Under the pieces are notes generated by a model that ran no database searches, was not told the DNA's origin, and saw nothing but the letters and a program-made list of their open reading frames with translations. From Anaerolineales bacterium (GTDB lineage: Bacteria; Chloroflexota; Anaerolineae; Anaerolineales; Villigracilaceae), in NCBI GenBank assembly GCA_014860745.1, contig JACZJC010000045.1:1-64000 (forward strand): a stretch of DNA of 64,000 nucleotides, in the 5' to 3' direction. How positions within the stretch are numbered: the first letter of the stretch is position 1; each line of letters begins with the position of its first letter. A program made the position numbers and the translations under genes. Shown piece after piece: positions 52,001 to 58,998 of this stretch.

Positions 52001-52318
52001 GTGAAGACAAATGGTGAAGTCGAAAAACTTTCGCGCACTGCCATTGCGCTTGGTGTGATGGAACAGCCCAACATGCAGGAGCATTCCATATCCCTGGGAA
52101 TGGGCGATACGCTGCTGCTTTACACGGACGGGTTGACCGAGGCCTTTTCCATTGACGGAAGACTCTTTGGAGAGGGGCGATTAATGGAAGCGTTGAAGTC
52201 TGCGCCCGCTCATACGGCAGATGAAGTGTTGATTGCGGTGGAAGAACATCTAAATGAATTTATCGACACTGTTCCATTGGGGGACGATCTCACCATGCTG
52301 GCGGTCAGGATGCTCTAA
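49067..52318 (+). CDS. GAF-repeat SpoIIE-family protein phosphatase
   Basis: 1083 residues. After an N-terminal GAF-like unit (about 20-155), three more GAF domains follow (about 165-330: ELSARVTKLIQKTFNYYYVAIFTLK; 340-500: DLSQLMRDAASLIHEKFGYPHVSLF; 520-680), then another at about 690-860 (DLDEILSSITRIMPILVGVKRVALYRW), so five sensory units in all. The SpoIIE/PP2C domain (about 880-1083) has metal residues in GGDFYDV, FIADVADKGMPAALFMA and GDDLTMLA. It should dephosphorylate the STAS protein in response to ligand or redox input through the GAFs. No membrane segment, so it is cytoplasmic. It overlaps no neighbour but sits in the same operon. Confidence 0.93.
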   Translation: MNTANREAWDWRQLASMGENLLNKNSLGAQQDGIITMANRLIEGKVDVWLNEKVFRLPDWKDGFTFPSQPILEGMKQAVKTKKSYIKQEKTKNASPATLAAVPLEDHGITLGALQVTRPKGPSFTAEELNQLEGLAQIVAVGLIASHRSEVEQFRLRQLNLVREVSTQIANVLDMDELSARVTKLIQKTFNYYYVAIFTLKPNSNALRFRSSAVAPRKEKKKASIALEVEIGQGLIGEAAQHGEQIVCDDVQADPRYRFIDSLPETKSEVVIPLKIEDRVLGVLDVQSNQKSAFHPNDLLILHALADNIARAAESARLYSGLRRRADQLTLVSEVSKSVTSTLDLSQLMRDAASLIHEKFGYPHVSLFTVHPNRRLIVYEAGSGKRSKKLEGFSISLDDQKGIMPWVARNGRTLLANDVLKDERYIHSPLPPKNTQSELCVPLIYNENVIGLLDIQSDKLNAFKEDDQIMFEAVADTMAAAIRNADLYRSEQWRRQVADSLREVAGLISDNVGVDEVLETILSELDRNLPIDVSAIWLLQDGELCLSAVHGIDAGQLENVCITNPDATYAMAEALVSENPIIRRADEPSWPAGLAAGYDNNYSSIAAPLRVGDRALGVLTLAHHTSGRYGHEAQDITTTFASYAAVAIENARLYDSAQEQAYASAALLQVAQAVVSLSDLDEILSSITRIMPILVGVKRVALYRWDSERMSFTASHEYGFSENEEAIMTEKEFPEGVFPLLEFAKEQNRLVTHALKPNAAPNSWLRIRPQVQHETDLMNADRLLMAVPLSIKSDTFGIMLIEETENGRRFRSRRIEIINGIAQQAALAIQNDLLQQEMVVRERLQTEVQLARQIQQTFIPQFLPQHPAWQFAARWRTARQVGGDFYDVIELPNKKLGIFIADVADKGMPAALFMALTRTLIRAAVIETASPVEALRRVNDLLLPDTQQGMFVTAVYGELDTEHGQFTYVNAGHNPPFWVKTNGEVEKLSRTAIALGVMEQPNMQEHSISLGMGDTLLLYTDGLTEAFSIDGRLFGEGRLMEALKSAPAHTADEVLIAVEEHLNEFIDTVPLGDDLTMLAVRML

Positions 52319-52331
52319 GGGTTTTCTGGAG

Positions 52332-52498
52332 TTCGGAAGTTCATAGGACAGTCTACTTCCGAAACGCAAAAGTAGAACTTTTGCACTCCAAGTATTTTGG
52401 CAATGTCACATTTCAAAAAATGATGGCATGGAAGCCGCAAGTTCCCTGGACAGGCTACTTGCGGGTACCACGTTACGATCCAGAAGTAGAACTTCTGG
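52332..52498. repeat. Cluster of four palindromes built on AAGTAGA..AACTT
   Basis: Four inverted repeats: 52332-52363 (TTCGGAAGT / ACTTCCGAA), 52366-52384 (GCAAAAGT-AGA-ACTTTTGC), 52435-52464 (CCGCAAGT / ACTTGCGG) and 52480-52498 (CCAGAAGT-AGA-ACTTCTGG). The inner AAGT/ACTT is constant while the outer bases vary in a compensated way. Copies alternate in orientation, and the 52366 and 52480 copies share the 3' tail ACTCCAA. The 399-bp gap holds nothing else recognised until the lipoprotein gene. Confidence 0.75.
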
Positions 52499-52717
52499 AC
52501 TCCAAAGCGCGCAGGATGACATAAAAAAGCGAGGTGAGCGAAAAAGTCTGGTAATTTTTCTTGGAATTGCATGGGAACTTTTTTATTACCTTGGGCGTCA
52601 GAATTTCTCATGATTGTCATAATCCACACACCCATGACCAAGGTACCTTCCACATTACGAACATATGAAGTATCCTTGCGAAAATTTTCAACCAGAGGAG
52701 AAAAGGAGAATAATCTA

Positions 52718-53401
52718 ATGAAATCACAATATCGAATGCTATTTGCTTTTGCGGCCTTATTAATGAGCGTCAGCCTGGCCTGTGCGGCTTTGTCACCAGC
52801 TGAACCTACCGCTGTTCCGACAATTCCGCCTCCCCCAACCAACGTGCCGTTGCCAACATCAGATGCAGCATTGCCAGTTCCTGGCGGACCTTCCAACCCG
52901 GCCGGCGGACCTGCTGGCAATCCCCAGACCAGCGGCAGCAGTTCGGAAATGGTCACCTTTGTGGATGAGAACGACCTGCTCGCCTTCGAACTGCCCGGTG
53001 ACTGGTTTTATGAGCATAATACGGGCGACTATCTCTATGTAGATACATTCACATCTCCGGATGAAACCTCCGCGAAGATCGAAAGTCTGGTCTACAATGA
53101 TGGAACGCCATTTGTCAAAAGTCAAAATGGTCAGTTCGCCTTGTACCTGCTGAATACTTATTACAGTTACACCGGCAAAGTCGGCGACATTCGCGTGCTT
53201 GGCGACCAGATCATGAACGACGGCTCGGAACGTCTTGAATGGACTTCCAAAGGCGGCGGCTACTCAGGCTACTCCTATTTTGAAATTCGCGGCGACGACC
53301 GCAAGACCTTCCTCATGTTCACGGTCTGGTACATCAACGATGTGGACCAGGATACACTGGATGTTGTCAACAACGCAGTCAATACCTACTACATCCCGTA
53401 A
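52718..53401 (+). CDS. Probable lipoprotein with Thr/Pro stalk
   Basis: 227 residues from the ATG at 52718 (AGGAG 9 bp upstream). The signal peptide ends at Cys22 (SLAC), a likely lipidation site. A Pro/Ser/Gly-rich stalk (SPAEPTAVPTIPPPPTNVPL to GGPAGNPQTSGSSS) occupies about 25-75. The globular domain (VTFVDENDLLAFELPGDWFYEHNTGDYLYVDTF) reads as a PsbP-like or sensory beta domain to the C-terminus. A single gene with its own terminator. Function unknown. Confidence 0.65.
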   Translation: MKSQYRMLFAFAALLMSVSLACAALSPAEPTAVPTIPPPPTNVPLPTSDAALPVPGGPSNPAGGPAGNPQTSGSSSEMVTFVDENDLLAFELPGDWFYEHNTGDYLYVDTFTSPDETSAKIESLVYNDGTPFVKSQNGQFALYLLNTYYSYTGKVGDIRVLGDQIMNDGSERLEWTSKGGGYSGYSYFEIRGDDRKTFLMFTVWYINDVDQDTLDVVNNAVNTYYIP

Positions 53402-53420
53402 TCGGGCGCTCAACTCCATC

Positions 53421-53452
53421 ACGCGGCTTCTCTTCGGGAGGCCGCGTTTTTG
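53421..53452 (+). terminator. Intrinsic terminator after the lipoprotein gene
   Basis: ACGCGGC pairs with GCCGCGT, loop TTCTCTTCGGGAG, followed by TTTTT. Confidence 0.7.
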
Positions 53453-53495
53453 ATTCCATTGGTTAATCTTAATCCAAGTCTCGCATTATATCCTT

Positions 53496-53504
53496 TGTTA
53501 TAAT
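53496..53504 (+). promoter_or_regulatory. Extended -10 promoter of the 2-oxoacid dehydrogenase operon
   Basis: TGTTATAAT, 29 bp before the ATG at 53534, with a CAGGAGAGAG ribosome site between. Confidence 0.5.
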
Positions 53505-53533
53505 CCCCCCAACCAAAACTCAGGAGAGAGTAG

Positions 53534-55948
53534 ATGCCCAAAAAGAAGGGTACGATTGCGCTTCCCCTTGAAAAAGACGAGATCATAAAGGATTACCGCC
53601 TCGCCTATCAAAGCAGGCAGGCTTCGCTTATCGGTAGAAGAGAAGTCCTCAGCGGCAAGGCAAAGTTCGGAATCTTCGGCGATGGCAAGGAGATTGCCCA
53701 GCTTGCCATTGCGCGCGCGTTTCGCAAAGGCGACTGGCGCTCCGGATATTATCGCGACCAAACCTGGATGTTCATGCTCGGCGTGATGAGCATCCAGGAA
53801 TTTTTTGCGCAATTGTACGCCCATGCCGATATCACATACGACCCCGCCAGCGGCGGACGCCAAATGAACGCGCACTTTGCAACAAGGCATTTATATCCCA
53901 ATGGCACGTGGCGTCCGCAAACACAGTTGTATAACACCGCCTCGGATGTTTCGCCTACGGGGGCGCAAATGCCGCGCGCGGTGGGGCTTGCCTATGCTTC
54001 GGTCTTATATCGCAAAGTGAAGGAGCTTCAAGACCAGAAAGATTTTTCGATCAATGGCGATGAAGTAACCTTTGCAACCATCGGCAATGCCTCCACAGCG
54101 GAGGGATTGTTTTGGGAATCGGTAAATGCCATCGGTGTGCTCAAAGCCCCCGCCATCATTACCATATATGATGACGGGTACGGCATTTCCGTCCCCAATC
54201 AATTTCAAATGGTCAAGGAAAACATCGGCACGTTGCTCAAAGGCTTCGAGCGTGACTTGGAAGCGCCGCCTGAAACCATTGAGCGCGGCTTCGACCACTA
54301 CACCGTCCGCGGCTGGGATTACCCCGCCCTGCTTGAAACCTATCTCAGCGCCACCGAGATCGCCCGCGAATATCACATCCCAGCATTGGTGCATGTTATC
54401 GATGTGACCCAGCCGCAGGGTCATTCCACATCTGGCAGTCACGAACGATACAAAACCCCAGAGCGGCTCAAATGGGAGGAGGAATTCGACGGCATCAAAA
54501 AAATGCGCACCTGGATGATAGACAACCGCATCATTTCCGCGCCCGAGCTTGATGCTCTCGAAAAGGCAGACTACAAAGCTGTGGAGGGATTCCGCAAAAC
54601 CGCATGGGACACGTACCTCTCCCCCATCACCGAAGAGCGCAGCCAGGTGATGGACGTGCTCGAAGAGATCGCCAGTTCATCAAACCATGCATCAGAGTTG
54701 AGATTGCTAAAAGACCGGCTGGCAAGCCTCCCTTCGTATACGAGGCGTGACATCCACACGATCGCGCATGAAGCGTTGCGAATCCTCAGAGATGAATCGA
54801 ATCCCACGAAACAAGTCCTGATCCAATGGAAACACGAAAACGATCAATTGAACGTGGAACGATACGGCTCGCATTTGTATTCGGGCACGGCAATGAAAGT
54901 GGATGAAGTTAAGCCCGTGTATGCAGACTCCTCCCCGACGATGTTTGGCTTCGAGGTTGTTAATGCCGCGTTCGATGCTGCGCTTGCCCGTGAGCCAAGG
55001 CTGATAGCATTTGGCGAGGACGTTGGCAAACTCGGTGATGTGAACCAGGGCTTCAAAGGGATGCAGGAAAAATATGGCGCGATGCGCGTGACAGATACGG
55101 GCATTCGCGAAGCGACGATTTTGGGGCAGGCAATCGGCCTTGCCATGCGCGGGCTGAGACCCATCGCTGAAATCCAGTATCTTGATTATGTTTTATATGC
55201 CTTGCAAACCATGAGCGATGATCTGGCGACCCTGCACTGGCGCACCGCAGGCGGACAAAAAGCGCCTGTCATTGTTCGCACGCGCGGACATCGACTCGAA
55301 GGCATATGGCACGCAGGTTCGCCCATGTCCGGAATCTTGAATTTGGTACGCGGGGTCTATGTTTTAGTTCCGCGAGACATGACCCGTGCCGCGGGCTTTT
55401 ACAACACCTTGTTGAAAGCAGACGAACCCGCGATTGTTGTTGAGGTGTTGAATGGTTATCGCGTGAAAGAACGCCTGCCTGAAAACATCGGCGAAATCAC
55501 ATTGCCGCTTGGCGTGCCGGAGACTATTCGTGAAGGGAAGGACGTGACCATCGTCACCTATGGCGCATGCTGCCGTGTGGTGATGGATGCCGCCGAAAAG
55601 TTAGTCAAAGCGGGGATCGATGTGGAAGTCATCGATGTCCAATCCCTGATGCCGTTCGATATTCACGGAAAGATCGTTGAATCGCTTAAGAAAACGAACA
55701 GAATTCTATTTGTTGATGAAGATGTTCCCGGCGGCGCGACCGCTTATATGATGCAGGAAGTTATCGAGAAGCAGGGCGGTTATTTCCATTTGGACTCTCC
55801 CGCCCGCACATTATCCGCCAAGGCGCATCGCCCTGCTTATGGCTCGGATGGAGATTATTGGTCAAAGCCCAATCCTGAAACGGTGTTTGATGCGGTGTAT
55901 GAGATGATGAATGAAGTAGACCCTGCGGCGTATCCTTTATTTAGTTGA
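53534..55948 (+). CDS. 2-oxoacid dehydrogenase E1, fused alpha and beta subunits
   Basis: 804 residues, TPP-dependent decarboxylase of the branched-chain (2-oxoisovalerate) type. The alpha part (about 1-375) carries the TPP motif GDEVTFATIGNASTAEGLFWESVNAIGVL and ITIYDDGYGISVPN. The beta part (about 470-800) carries AFGEDVGKLGDVNQGFKGM, YGAMRVTDTGIREATILGQAIGLAMRGLRPIAEIQYLDY and FVDEDVPGGATAYMMQEV. The two subunits, usually separate genes, are joined by a 90-residue linker. Its last four codons (LFS-stop) lie in the left arm of the element at 55943. E2 and E3 genes follow, so this is a complete complex. Confidence 0.93.
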   Translation: MPKKKGTIALPLEKDEIIKDYRLAYQSRQASLIGRREVLSGKAKFGIFGDGKEIAQLAIARAFRKGDWRSGYYRDQTWMFMLGVMSIQEFFAQLYAHADITYDPASGGRQMNAHFATRHLYPNGTWRPQTQLYNTASDVSPTGAQMPRAVGLAYASVLYRKVKELQDQKDFSINGDEVTFATIGNASTAEGLFWESVNAIGVLKAPAIITIYDDGYGISVPNQFQMVKENIGTLLKGFERDLEAPPETIERGFDHYTVRGWDYPALLETYLSATEIAREYHIPALVHVIDVTQPQGHSTSGSHERYKTPERLKWEEEFDGIKKMRTWMIDNRIISAPELDALEKADYKAVEGFRKTAWDTYLSPITEERSQVMDVLEEIASSSNHASELRLLKDRLASLPSYTRRDIHTIAHEALRILRDESNPTKQVLIQWKHENDQLNVERYGSHLYSGTAMKVDEVKPVYADSSPTMFGFEVVNAAFDAALAREPRLIAFGEDVGKLGDVNQGFKGMQEKYGAMRVTDTGIREATILGQAIGLAMRGLRPIAEIQYLDYVLYALQTMSDDLATLHWRTAGGQKAPVIVRTRGHRLEGIWHAGSPMSGILNLVRGVYVLVPRDMTRAAGFYNTLLKADEPAIVVEVLNGYRVKERLPENIGEITLPLGVPETIREGKDVTIVTYGACCRVVMDAAEKLVKAGIDVEVIDVQSLMPFDIHGKIVESLKKTNRILFVDEDVPGGATAYMMQEVIEKQGGYFHLDSPARTLSAKAHRPAYGSDGDYWSKPNPETVFDAVYEMMNEVDPAAYPLFS

Positions 55949-56380
55949 TAGTTGGCGGTTGGTAGTTGACAGCAGTGAGGTTTTATGGAAAAAGAAAAGG
56001 TTTCGGCAAAGAATTATCGAGAGTTGATTGTTTGGCAGGATGCGATCAAAATAGCAAAGGCGGTTTATCAATTGACGGGTAAATTTCCGAAACAAGAGAC
56101 CTATGCGCTCGGAGACCAACTTCGCCGTGCCGCTGTTTCAGTTTCATCCAATATAGCAGAAGGCCAGGCAAGAAAATCCCCTGGTGATTTCCGCAGGTTT
56201 TTGCATATTTCACTCGGTTCATTGGCAGAAGTGGATACACAATTGGTTTTGGCTCAAGAATTTGGATATCTAAGCAAGGAAGATGTCGACCCAATGGATG
56301 AACAGATTCGAAATTTACGCAAAAAACTTTACGCGCTCATTAACACTTTGCCACCAACCACCAACCGTTAACCACCAACT
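55943..56380. mobile_element. S23 gene cassette bracketed by complementary arms
   Basis: Left arm 55943-55969 (AGTTGATAGTTGGCGGTTGG then TAGTTGA) and right arm 56354-56380 are inverted repeats; all mismatches are transitions. The cassette contains the S23 four-helix gene and nothing else. The E1 stop lies in the left arm and the S23 stop in the right arm. The same arm pair recurs inside the E2 gene at 56646. Confidence 0.6.
55985..56371 (+). CDS. Four-helix bundle protein, 23S rRNA intervening-sequence (S23) family
   Basis: 128 residues of the S23/four-helix family: NYRELIVWQDAIKIAKAVYQLTGKFP, then QLRRAAVSVSSNIAEGQARKSPGDFRRFLHISLGSLAEVDTQLVLAQEFGYLS. The best-known members are encoded in sequences inserted in 23S rRNA genes, but many stand alone, as here. 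Their function is not settled. It stands between E1 and E2 of a metabolic operon, flanked by complementary arms. Its last residues (PPTTNR) are encoded by the right arm. There is a possible effect on E2 expression, since it is in the same transcript. Confidence 0.9.
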   Translation: MEKEKVSAKNYRELIVWQDAIKIAKAVYQLTGKFPKQETYALGDQLRRAAVSVSSNIAEGQARKSPGDFRRFLHISLGSLAEVDTQLVLAQEFGYLSKEDVDPMDEQIRNLRKKLYALINTLPPTTNR

Positions 56381-56389
56381 GGAGATATT

Positions 56390-57622
56390 ATGGCGACAAA
56401 AGTATTTGTTCCGAGATTAGGCGAAGGCGTGGATGAAGTCACCGTTACAAAATGGCTCAAGCAGGAGGGCGACTCGATTAAAGAGTTGGAACCTTTGCTC
56501 GAAGTCAACACCGATAAAGTGGATACTGAAATCCCTGCCCCTGCGACGGGAACGGTTTTGAAAATCATCACACAAGAAGGGATTGCCGCGAAGGTGGGGG
56601 AATTGCTCGCAATCATAGGTCAGCCTGGTGAATCGATTGACAGTGGACAGTTGGCGGTTGGCAGCAGTGCATCATCGCAAAAGGCTACTACAACACCCGC
56701 TGTTCAAGCACTGCCTCAAACCACCAACCACCAACCGCCCGCCACCAACCGAGACCTTGGCTTCATCTCTCCCGTCGTGGCAAAGATAGCCGCCGAGCAT
56801 GGCGTGGACTTGTCTCAAGTTAATGGATCGGGGTTGAATGGACGAATTACGAAGAACGATGTGCTGGCATTTGTTGAAGGTAAAAGGTCGCAGGTTACAA
56901 GTCAAAAAACACAACCCGCAAACCTTCAACCTTCCAACCTGCAACCTGGAACACTCATCAAACACACCACCATCCGCAAACAGATCGCCGCGCACATGGT
57001 CGAGTCGAAGCACACCTCACCGCATGTGTTGACTGTAATGGAAGCGGACATGTCCCATGTTGCAAAGCATCGTGCCGCGAACAAAGCCGCTTTTGAGCGG
57101 GATGGAGTCAACCTTACATTCACGGCATATTTCTTGTCTGCCATTGTGGCAGGGCTAAAAGCCTACCCGCAGACCAACTCCTCATGGACAGATGAAGGAC
57201 TGCTGGTCCATAAAAATATAAATCTGGGAATGGCAGTCTCCCTCAGCGAGGAAGGCCTGATTGTGCCGGTCATCAAAAACGCGGATAATCTTTCGTTATT
57301 GGCAATGGCGCGCACAGTCAACGACCTTGCGAATCGCGCCCGCAACAAAAAACTTCAACCCGATGAAGTAAAAGGCGGCACATTCACGCTGACGAATCAC
57401 GGCGTAAGCGGATCGTTGTTCGCCTTCCCGGTCATCAACCAGCCGCAGGCGGGTATTCTCGGGGTTGGGGCGATGCAAAAGCGTGTGGTTGTTATCGACG
57501 ATGCGATTGCCATCCGTCCGATGGTGTACATGTCCTTTGTGTTCGACCACCGCATCCTCGACGGCGCTTCCGCCGATTGGTTCCTGGCGAAGGTCAAAGA
57601 GACTCTGGAAAATTGGGCATAA
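56390..57622 (+). CDS. 2-oxoacid dehydrogenase E2 (dihydrolipoamide acyltransferase)
   Basis: 410 residues. The lipoyl domain has the lipoylated Lys43 in EVNTDKVDTEIPAPATG. The peripheral subunit-binding domain is at about 124-160 (FISPVVAKIAAEHGVDLSQVNGSGLNGRITKNDV). The catalytic domain at about 190-410 has His387 and Asp391 in FDHRILDGASADWF. Both flexible linkers consist of repeat-derived sequence: 56646-56750 gives an Ala/Thr/Pro-rich linker (QALPQTTNHQPPATNR), and 56885-56947 gives a Gln/Pro/Asn-rich one (TQPANLQPSNLQPG). It transfers branched-chain or other acyl groups to CoA. Confidence 0.93.
   Translation: MATKVFVPRLGEGVDEVTVTKWLKQEGDSIKELEPLLEVNTDKVDTEIPAPATGTVLKIITQEGIAAKVGELLAIIGQPGESIDSGQLAVGSSASSQKATTTPAVQALPQTTNHQPPATNRDLGFISPVVAKIAAEHGVDLSQVNGSGLNGRITKNDVLAFVEGKRSQVTSQKTQPANLQPSNLQPGTLIKHTTIRKQIAAHMVESKHTSPHVLTVMEADMSHVAKHRAANKAAFERDGVNLTFTAYFLSAIVAGLKAYPQTNSSWTDEGLLVHKNINLGMAVSLSEEGLIVPVIKNADNLSLLAMARTVNDLANRARNKKLQPDEVKGGTFTLTNHGVSGSLFAFPVINQPQAGILGVGAMQKRVVVIDDAIAIRPMVYMSFVFDHRILDGASADWFLAKVKETLENWA
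56646..56750. repeat. Repeat with the S23-cassette arms, in frame in the first E2 linker
   Basis: Left arm 56646-56663 (GACAGTTGGCGGTTGGCA) and right arm 56721-56750 (CCACCAACCACCAACCGCCC then GCCACCAACC). Both match the arms flanking the S23 gene, including the CAGCAGTG that follows the left arm. They enclose 57 bp, in frame with E2. Confidence 0.7.
56885..56947. repeat. AGGTYGCAGGTT palindrome, in frame in the second E2 linker
   Basis: Left arm AGGTCGCAGGTTACAAG (56885-56901) and right arm CTTCCAACCTGCAACCT (56931-56947) are complementary at 14 of 17 positions. It encodes the Gln/Pro/Asn-rich linker between the subunit-binding and catalytic domains of E2. Confidence 0.65.
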
Positions 57623-57651
57623 TTAATAAACGTGTTGCAAGAGGAAGAAAC

Positions 57652-58128
57652 ATGAAAGAAAAACAAAAAGACAGCCCTGAAATCAATAAGAATATTCACC
57701 CGCCCTTCGTGGCATTGTTCTATATCGCTCTGGCCATGATATTGCAAAGATTTGTCCCGATCTCATTTTATGTCTCCCCCGCTGGAAGGTATATTGGCCT
57801 TGGCATGACGTTTCTCGGTTTCATACTTGGCGTGGGGGCTTATCTTGAATTCCGCAAGGCGCGTACAACGCTCGACCCGCATGGCTCGGTCAAGTCATTG
57901 GTGACAGGCGGGGTGTATCGCCTCACGCGTAACCCGATCTATCTGGGCTTCTTTTTGATGGTTGTCGGCTTTCCGCTCAATTATGGTTCATGGTGGGGCA
58001 TCGTCGCTGCGCCTGTCTTCGCCACGACTCTGAGCCGTCTCGTAATCGAGAAGGAAGAGGCCTATCTGGAGAAAAAATTCAAAGAGCAGTACACAGGCTA
58101 CAGGTCCAGGGTGAGGCGCTGGATTTAA
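57652..58128 (+). CDS. Isoprenylcysteine methyltransferase-like membrane protein
   Basis: 158 residues from the ATG at 57652 (AGAGGAAGAAAC before it). Four hydrophobic helices and the ICMT/PEMT signature: DPHGSVKSLVTGGVYRLTRNPIYLGFFLMVVGFPLNYGSWWG and LVIEKEEAYLEKKFKEQYTGYRSRVRRWI, in which RNP, the E-E pair and the final YxxYxxRVxRW are conserved. Members methylate small molecules or lipids using SAM. It is in the dehydrogenase operon by position, 29 bp after E2, without an obvious metabolic link. Confidence 0.85.
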   Translation: MKEKQKDSPEINKNIHPPFVALFYIALAMILQRFVPISFYVSPAGRYIGLGMTFLGFILGVGAYLEFRKARTTLDPHGSVKSLVTGGVYRLTRNPIYLGFFLMVVGFPLNYGSWWGIVAAPVFATTLSRLVIEKEEAYLEKKFKEQYTGYRSRVRRWI

Positions 58129-58211
58129 TTTCCAAGGCGGCGGAAGTCGCCTTTTTTCTTTCGCTTGCAAATTAGAACAAATGTACATATAATATTCCAG
58201 AGGAGATTCCC

Positions 58212-58880
58212 ATGTCCATCCAAACATCTGAAATCGAATTGAAGGTGAATGATAAACAAGCCAAAGCATATCTTGCAAACGGCGGCGGACCCGGTGTTTT
58301 GCTTCTGCATGCGTGGTGGGGATTGAAGCCGTTCTTCAAACAAGTCTGCGACCGCCTCGCCGAGCAGGGATTTACCGTCCTCGCGCCGGACCTGCGAAAT
58401 GGGCAGATCGCAAAGACTATTGAAGAAGCCAAAGAGTTGATGGAAAAAAGCGATGGTGAATTTATTGGCGCAACGGTGATGACGGCAAAAGATTATTTAC
58501 GAGACCTGGTAAAAGGAAATAAGATTGGCGCAGTTGGGTTTTCCATGGGCGCGGCATGGGCGCTGATCGCCGCGACATCCAAACCCGAGCAATTTGGGGC
58601 GATTGTTCTTTTCTACGGAAATGAAGGCGTGGACTATGGAAAAGTCACCGCCAAAGTGATGGGGCATTACAGTGATGACGATGAATGGGAGCCGAATGAA
58701 TTCGTGGAAAACACATTCGCCGAATTTAAGAAAGCGGGCGTGGATGCGACGCTTCACATCTACCCGGGAGTTGCCCACTGGTTCGTTGAAGAGGATCGCC
58801 CCGAATATGACCCCGCTGCCGCGCAGTTGGCATGGAATCGGACGTTCGAGTTCCTAAGTATGTCATTGCGAGCCGCGTAG
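58212..58880 (+). CDS. Dienelactone hydrolase family protein
   Basis: 222 residues, alpha/beta hydrolase. The nucleophile motif is GFSMGAAW with Ser111, where classical dienelactone hydrolases have Cys. The acid is in MGHYSDDDEWEPN and the catalytic His in IYPGVAHWFVEEDRPEYDPAAAQLAW. The last residues (SMSLRAA) are encoded by the first bases of the palindromic element at 58860, whose left arm supplies them and the stop at 58880. A hydrolase with unknown ester or lactone substrate. A hairpin terminator and lpdA follow. Confidence 0.85.
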   Translation: MSIQTSEIELKVNDKQAKAYLANGGGPGVLLLHAWWGLKPFFKQVCDRLAEQGFTVLAPDLRNGQIAKTIEEAKELMEKSDGEFIGATVMTAKDYLRDLVKGNKIGAVGFSMGAAWALIAATSKPEQFGAIVLFYGNEGVDYGKVTAKVMGHYSDDDEWEPNEFVENTFAEFKKAGVDATLHIYPGVAHWFVEEDRPEYDPAAAQLAWNRTFEFLSMSLRAA

Positions 58881-58942
58881 CGGCGAAGCAATCTCCTCGC
58901 CAAAGTTTGGATTGCTTCGGGCTAACGCCCTCGCAATGACAT
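58860..58942. repeat. Palindromic element ATGTCATTGCGAG..CTCGCAATGACAT
   Basis: The 13-bp ends are perfectly complementary (58860-58872, 58930-58942). Inner arms GCGAAGCAATC and GATTGCTTCG extend the fold. The left end is coding in the hydrolase gene, and the rest lies between it and lpdA. Confidence 0.85.
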
Positions 58943-58944
58943 GG

Positions 58945-58979
58945 AAAAGGTTAAGGGTATAATCCCCTTAACCTTTTTA
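58945..58979 (+). terminator. Hairpin between the hydrolase gene and lpdA
   Basis: AAAAGGTTAAGGG and CCCTTAACCTTTT are perfect arms followed by TATTTTA. The loop reads TATAAT, which could also serve as a -10 box for lpdA, 41 bp before its ATG; no -35 is visible. Confidence 0.65.
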
Positions 58980-58998
58980 TTTTAGGAGAATATTTCTC

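Noticed and set aside
52315-52956. 213-codon minus-strand ORF over the palindrome cluster
   Set aside because: It translates the repeats and the antisense of the lipoprotein start; no domain or ribosome site.
58958-58963. TATAAT as a certain promoter for lpdA
   Set aside because: It is the loop of a perfect terminator-like hairpin and has no -35 or TG extension, so it was kept only as a possibility within the terminator entry.
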